The translations under genes were made by a program, and so were the position numbers. 9,224 nucleotides of DNA from Actinomycetes bacterium (GTDB lineage Bacteria > Actinomycetota > Acidimicrobiia > Acidimicrobiales > Acidimicrobiaceae), in contig JAJYFP010000016.1 of assembly GCA_021790855.1 (NCBI GenBank), positions 1 to 9,224 of the forward strand. The letters run 5' to 3'. Numbering within the stretch: position 1 is the stretch's first letter; every line of letters starts with the position of its first letter. Positions 5,709-9,224 of the stretch are shown piece after piece. Below the pieces are notes generated by a model. The model had not been told where the DNA came from. It made no database searches and was given only the letters and a program-made list of their open reading frames with translations.

Positions 5709-8134
5709 TATCGATCTTCTTCCTTTGGTGAAAACGCTACTGCAGAACCTTTAACGCCACCTGCGGCCTTCAAGGCAAGTGGGATCTTCCTCGCCCTTGG
5801 CAGTTCGATCCCGACCTCAGAGTGCGTCGCGTGTGCCTCTTGAGCAGCACGATGGTACTCTTCGAGTTCCCTTTGGAACTGAAGATCTCCATAGACAGAT
5901 CCATCGATTATTGGCCCACGTCTACATGCAACGATAGCTTCAACGTCTTCTCCAGTAACAGTTTTGTGAGTTTCCAAAGCATGCGCAATTGCCAATACAG
6001 AGGCTCGATGGTCCTCTAACAGCTTAAAGACATCTCGGTAAAGACCTTCGAGCTTTGCTTCAATTCTGTCTCCGAGTCCACGAGGCCTAGCTTCGTCTGC
6101 AACGCCCTTACGTCCGTGTTGAGCTCCTGGTTCTCCTCCAAACCCCAGCGCTTGAGAGGCACTCTGAGAGAAGATCGTCGAACCCATTCCCCATATACCT
6201 TCCATAAGAGCGGCAAGAGCAGTCGCATTTTCAAGATCGCTTGAAACGCCAGAGGAGTTATCTCCGCTGTAAAACAATCGCTCTCCAGCTAGAGACGCTA
6301 AACCGACCATAATATCAGTCTCATACTCGCTTCTCCAAGATGTAAATCGATCTTCAGGAGGAACATTTGATACCATTCCTAAGTAGTTACCACCTTTTTC
6401 GATGGTTGCTATGTCGATTGACATATGCTTCCTAAGCTTCACAGCGGCTAAGGCGTGACACGCCTCATGAATCGCCACCGCATGGCGCTCTCTTTCGATG
6501 TACTCTACATCCTCTGGAGGGCCCAGCTGCTTTAGCTGCTTAGCCTTTATGATATCGCTCCAAACGATAGTCTCCCGACCGGCTCGAATAGTATTGATAA
6601 GAGCCTCATTGACTAGGTCCTTGATAACCGCACCGGTTGCATACGGAGTGATTGTCGCTAGCCTGTCGATCTCAGACTCAGTTAGTGAATGATTGACCTT
6701 TGAAAGGTATCCTTTGTACGTCCGTACTCTCCCGTCTTTTGAAGGATAACCTACTTTATAGATGCGATCAATTCGTCCTGGACGCAGTAGAGCTTCATCA
6801 AGGGACTGCGGCATATTGGTCGCCATCATTACTAAAATTCGATACTTCGGTGGGTTCTTTGGAGGCAGGCCAAGCGCACGTCGTACTACTCGGTTCATAA
6901 ACCCTCTCGGCTTTTTCAAGCCAGAAAGTTCCGTCAGAAGCGCCTGAAGCGTCCCGTCCATGCCGCCCATCCCCATTCCAGCTCCACCTGGAAATACATA
7001 ACGCAGCACTCCACCACGAGAATCGCCTCCTTGCGCATTTACCTCCGAGTTTTTACGAAGAGTACCCATGAACAAGGAGTGAGACGCTGCCTGGCTCATG
7101 TAGTTAGTGCCGTGACACGAATCCGATCCTAGACTGCTTGAGATTATCGGGTTACTTTGTGATCCATACTGACCACCTGCACCTGCTAAGTTACCTCTGG
7201 ATCCCAACGAATCAGCTTCGTCGAAAAATACAACGACTCCTCCATATCTGAGCGCTAACTTTCTGAGTTTCCTAAATAAAGACTTAACCTTCAATATTCC
7301 AACGCCAAAAAACATGTTCGTGAACGCACCTGGATCAACAAAGACAAATGGGTTTTGAGTCTCGCCGGCTACCGCCTCAGCGATCAACGTCTTCCCAGTC
7401 CCTGGCGGTCCCCACAGCAAGATACCTCCCGGAACATAGCCACCATGCGCCTCAATTAATTCAGGGTCCTTCAGGTAGATTATGTTCTCTTTTACCTTGT
7501 CTAAAACGTTGTCTTGTCCCCACACATCACTAAACCGAGTCTTTATATCGCCTGGGAAGTAAACGTCCACCCCACCTTTGCTCATAAACCAAAAGATAGC
7601 TACGAACTGCATCACGACAACAAGGATTAGCAACAGATACTGAAGCAGGGTGGGCATGGCACTTATGATTGCAGAGGGAATTAAAAATGGGGCTACAAAG
7701 GGAGACACGTGATAGTGTGCCGCAGCCACCACCGAGACGAGCGCTATCACCAATAGCCACTTACCAACCCTCGATACACGGTAGCGAGTCCAATCATCCC
7801 ATCCCGAACTCACGCCGTTTAACTTCGCGACTACGTTTTTATCGAAGAACTCGTTCCAAGCTTCATTATGCTCAGCGACGATGTAGTGGGCTTGCCGGAT
7901 AAGCTCAGCGAAGATAAGGAGCGTTAACCACCACTCGTTACTAGCCGCTAACCGTGCTGCCGTCGCTACCGATTCCAGCGGATTGTTAGTCGTATAGACG
8001 GCAACAAAACCGAGCCAGACGAGCAGAAACAGTATGAGAAACTTAAGTCTATCCCAGGTCTCCATCGGCTTTCTAGTGTTGCGTTCCGGCTGAGACGGTT
8101 CCTGCTCTACCTCAAAACTCTTGAAGGTTTTCAC
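5708..8134 (-). CDS. Variant FtsH-like membrane AAA+ zinc metalloprotease
   Basis: An 808-residue protein with FtsH order of domains, expected to unfold and degrade proteins at the membrane using ATP. Residues 30-185 are hydrophobic, with segments near 30-47, 68-80, 124-139, 145-160 and 162-184, so it probably has several membrane spans instead of FtsH's two with a periplasmic domain. AAA+ domain: Walker A GPPGTGKT (242-249), pore loop MFFGVG (274-279), Walker B VVVFFDEAD (300-308), sensor-1 MMATN (436-440), and arginine fingers Arg454 and Arg457 in LLRPGRIDR. Peptidase: HEACH (556-560) with probable third zinc ligand Asp633 in SSDLENAT. Two insertions relative to FtsH lie at about 315-394 (Gly/Ser/Asn/Met-rich) and 407-432 (basic). 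All catalytic residues are kept, so it should be active. The GTG start overlaps the lipoprotein stop (GTGA) and follows a strong AAAGGTGG. Similar proteins seem widespread in actinobacteria under generic FtsH/AAA names, and a distinct canonical FtsH is probably encoded elsewhere. Confidence 0.9.
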   Translation of the reverse strand: MKTFKSFEVEQEPSQPERNTRKPMETWDRLKFLILFLLVWLGFVAVYTTNNPLESVATAARLAASNEWWLTLLIFAELIRQAHYIVAEHNEAWNEFFDKNVVAKLNGVSSGWDDWTRYRVSRVGKWLLVIALVSVVAAAHYHVSPFVAPFLIPSAIISAMPTLLQYLLLILVVVMQFVAIFWFMSKGGVDVYFPGDIKTRFSDVWGQDNVLDKVKENIIYLKDPELIEAHGGYVPGGILLWGPPGTGKTLIAEAVAGETQNPFVFVDPGAFTNMFFGVGILKVKSLFRKLRKLALRYGGVVVFFDEADSLGSRGNLAGAGGQYGSQSNPIISSSLGSDSCHGTNYMSQAASHSLFMGTLRKNSEVNAQGGDSRGGVLRYVFPGGAGMGMGGMDGTLQALLTELSGLKKPRGFMNRVVRRALGLPPKNPPKYRILVMMATNMPQSLDEALLRPGRIDRIYKVGYPSKDGRVRTYKGYLSKVNHSLTESEIDRLATITPYATGAVIKDLVNEALINTIRAGRETIVWSDIIKAKQLKQLGPPEDVEYIERERHAVAIHEACHALAAVKLRKHMSIDIATIEKGGNYLGMVSNVPPEDRFTSWRSEYETDIMVGLASLAGERLFYSGDNSSGVSSDLENATALAALMEGIWGMGSTIFSQSASQALGFGGEPGAQHGRKGVADEARPRGLGDRIEAKLEGLYRDVFKLLEDHRASVLAIAHALETHKTVTGEDVEAIVACRRGPIIDGSVYGDLQFQRELEEYHRAAQEAHATHSEVGIELPRARKIPLALKAAGGVKGSAVAFSPKEEDR

Positions 8135-8817
8135 TTAACCACCTTTACATTCCATGAGTTGATTACTGACTGAATTTGCGTTTGATTTGACTTGAAACAT
8201 GACACTGAACACCCCATAGCGATGACGTAGACCCAGTTAGTCTGAGCATCAACGACCGCATCCTGAATAAAAGAACTCTTTGTCTTACCGATTTGTATAT
8301 CCACCGCTAGTTGGCTACCCCGAAAGCCACCTGGTCTCACAAACTCATTGTATGAGAGAACTTTGTAAGAAAGCCCAGCAGGGGGAGTCCCTGTAAGAGG
8401 GTCCACTTGCAAGACTAGGGTACGAAGAGATGCAAGTGAGAATGTATCCCTAGCACTTGCCGAGAGCGCCTCTGCTCTAACCAGCCCAACCACTACTGAA
8501 GACTCAAAGCCTAGGGCCTTAGTCAACTTTGCGTTCGGTTCACCCATAAAAATATTAGCCCAGTTGGTAGACTCAATCTGAGAGATACTTTGCGGGGTGG
8601 CCGTTGACAGTTCGTCCTGAATAATCTCTCGATCGTGAAATAACGACCAACTACTCGGAATCTTAAAAAAAGTAGACTCACCAGCTGTGGTCACATGGTC
8701 GACGAAACGATAGCTTGATCCAAGACACGAAGACAGCAGCAGCGAAAGCGGCAAGACCGATACGCCCACCATAAGTCTTTGGTTCTTCCTCATCTGAGCC
8801 GAGGCGCCAGACAACAT
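8131..8817 (-). CDS. Predicted lipoprotein of unknown function
   Basis: A 228-residue exported protein if begun at the ATG at 8817, where AAGGTG (8830-8825) lies 7 bases upstream. The open frame extends to a TTG at 8838, and another ATG (8793) gives a shorter n-region; 8817 has the best ribosome site. The N-terminus has a basic patch (RKNQR), a hydrophobic core (LMVGVSVLPLSLLL) and the lipobox LSSC, with Cys31 as lipidation site, so it should be anchored on the outer face of the cytoplasmic membrane. The remainder is a mixed alpha/beta domain with no motif I can name. The segments FFKIPSSWSLF and WVYVIAMGCSVSCF...INSWNVKV vaguely recall PsbP/LpqN-like lipoproteins, a weak impression. A cysteine pair (203, 207) near the C-terminus could form a disulfide. 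It is first in the operon, and its TGA stop overlaps the protease GTG start, which suggests a partner or adaptor of the protease. Confidence 0.82.
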   Translation of the reverse strand: MLSGASAQMRKNQRLMVGVSVLPLSLLLSSCLGSSYRFVDHVTTAGESTFFKIPSSWSLFHDREIIQDELSTATPQSISQIESTNWANIFMGEPNAKLTKALGFESSVVVGLVRAEALSASARDTFSLASLRTLVLQVDPLTGTPPAGLSYKVLSYNEFVRPGGFRGSQLAVDIQIGKTKSSFIQDAVVDAQTNWVYVIAMGCSVSCFKSNQTQIQSVINSWNVKVVK

Positions 8818-8868
8818 TAGCACACACCTTGTATGCAAAAGACTTGAAATATACTGTCGAGCGTGCCA

Positions 8869-8897
8869 ACCATAGACTTTAAATCTTTACATGCAAA
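8869..8897 (-). promoter_or_regulatory. Candidate promoter of the lipoprotein-protease-chdC operon
   Basis: On the minus strand TTTGCA (8897-8892) and TATGGT (8874-8869) are separated by 17 bases, each matching the sigma-70-type consensus at four of six positions. Initiation near 8862 would leave a leader of about 45 bases before the ATG at 8817. Other AT-rich hexamers nearby (TATATT) lack a partner at the right distance. Confidence 0.25.
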
Positions 8898-8962
8898 TCT
8901 GGGAGAAAGATAAATATAGGCTGGCAAATCCTCCATCAAATCCGTCCATTCTTCCAGTAGCA

Positions 8963-8998
8963 GTAGAGGGATGTCCGATTCTTCGGACATCCCTCTAC
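8963..8998 (-). terminator. Perfect 16-bp hairpin downstream of groEL
   Basis: GTAGAGGGATGTCCGA (8963-8978) is followed after the 4-base loop TTCT by its exact reverse complement (8983-8998). It lies 63 bases beyond the groEL stop and upstream of the lipoprotein operon, the right place for a groEL terminator or 3'-end stabilising structure. No T-run follows on either strand, so it is not a classical intrinsic terminator. A U-less hairpin terminator, as proposed for actinobacteria, or an RNA-processing signal would fit. Confidence 0.65.
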
Positions 8999-9023
8999 AA
9001 GTTTAGATTCTCTAAAACGCAAC

Positions 9024-9040
9024 ACAAACTTGTTGTTTGT
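9024..9040 (-). repeat. Weak inverted repeat near the groEL 3' end
   Basis: ACAAAC and GTTTGT are separated by five bases, 22 bases beyond the groEL stop. On the minus strand, the groEL transcript direction, TTTT follows six bases later, so this might be a weak terminator ahead of the stronger hairpin. The stem is short and AT-rich, and chance is a fair explanation. Confidence 0.2.
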
Positions 9041-9061
9041 TCTGAAGCCTCCAAGGGCTGT

Positions 9062-9224
9062 TTAGTAGTCTTCCATTCCTCCAGGCGGCATGGATGGCGA
9101 AGACTCCTCAGGTTTGTCCACTACGATAGCTTCAGTCGTAAGGAACAGTGCGGCTATAGACGCTGCATTCTGCAAAGCTGACCTAGTAACCTTCACTGCA
9201 TCTATAACGCCAGCATCTAAGAGG
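9062..9224 (-). CDS. groEL: Chaperonin GroEL, C-terminal 53 residues
   Basis: The frame open from the right edge on the minus strand reads [20 protein letters not shown], then [20 protein letters not shown], then [13 protein letters not shown] and a TAA stop. The [21 protein letters not shown] block is the near-invariant end of the GroEL equatorial domain, so identification is secure even from 53 residues. GroEL forms the double-ring ATP-driven folding chamber in the cytosol. The flexible tail is short, with one PPGGM unit ending in MEDY, where many GroELs carry repeated GGM and actinobacterial GroEL2 often ends GGMDF. The rest of the gene, its promoter and any groES are outside the window. 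Confidence 0.95.
   Translation of the reverse strand, partial: LLDAGVIDAVKVTRSALQNAASIAALFLTTEAIVVDKPEESSPSMPPGGMEDY

Noticed and set aside
6016..6234. Minus-strand open frame inside the protease gene, considered as a sign of a frameshift
   Set aside because: The main protease frame is uninterrupted here, with conserved residues on both sides; the second frame is a shadow on the same strand.
6839..7192. Frameshift, intein or assembly error as explanation for the extra AAA+ residues
   Set aside because: The reading frame stays open, Walker B and sensor 1 are intact on either side, and no intein splice motifs (such as a terminal HN followed by C/S/T) are seen. In-frame insertions explain it better.
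8678..8869. Minus-strand 63-codon frame overlapping the lipoprotein start
   Set aside because: It is out of frame with the signal peptide and lipobox and extends into the putative promoter region; no family pattern is visible.
8963..8998. CRISPR repeat or transposon end
   Set aside because: Only one copy exists in the window, with no spacers, direct repeats or transposase nearby.
8891..9181. Plus-strand 96-codon open frame near the right edge
   Set aside because: It runs through the perfect hairpin and antisense to the secure GroEL C-terminus. No ribosome site fits and the product looks random.

Overview
The window looks like a piece of an actinobacterial chromosome. The evidence is the combination of a GltA2-type citrate synthase, an actinobacterial-style PAC2 protein, a coproheme decarboxylase (ChdC/HemQ) and a variant membrane FtsH-like protease. 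Base composition looks only moderate (around half G+C by eye), low for most actinomycetes. A low-GC acidimicrobial lineage (Acidithrix/Ferrithrix-like) would fit, but that placement is inference. There are no tRNAs, rRNAs, CRISPR arrays, insertion sequences or phage genes. Coding density is high, and half of the ten genes with visible starts use GTG or TTG.

Left part (1-1756, minus strand): the 5' ~95% of citrate synthase gltA runs off the left edge, preceded by a GNAT acetyltransferase. A 185-bp divergent spacer separates these from a plus-strand PAC2-family protein (1942-2823). PAC2 converges, 11 bp away, on a minus-strand Nudix hydrolase (2835-3512). A 62-bp divergent spacer then leads to a 69-residue four-cysteine protein on the plus strand (3575-3784).

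Central part (3792-8817, minus strand): five genes probably form one transcription unit, in transcription order: a lipoprotein of unknown function, an 808-residue FtsH-like AAA+ zinc metalloprotease, coproheme decarboxylase ChdC, a LarE-type sulfur transferase and a stand-alone NIL-domain protein. The first three are joined by overlapping stop/start codons (GTGA, then TAGTG), which suggests translational coupling. LarE follows after 62 bp and the NIL protein 16 bp after LarE. The block brings together a membrane protease with its lipoprotein, the last step of coproporphyrin-dependent heme synthesis, and a sulfur-transfer pair.

Right part (8818-9224): a 244-bp non-coding stretch holds the likely promoter region of the operon and a perfect 16-bp-stem hairpin. 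The last 53 residues of GroEL follow on the minus strand, running off the right edge.

The most unusual item is the FtsH-like protease. It has a polytopic N-terminus in place of the usual two-helix/periplasmic-domain arrangement, two insertions in the AAA+ domain between Walker B and sensor 1, and a HEACH rather than HEAGH zinc site. It is tied to a lipoprotein and a heme enzyme. I see no defence system or mobile element.
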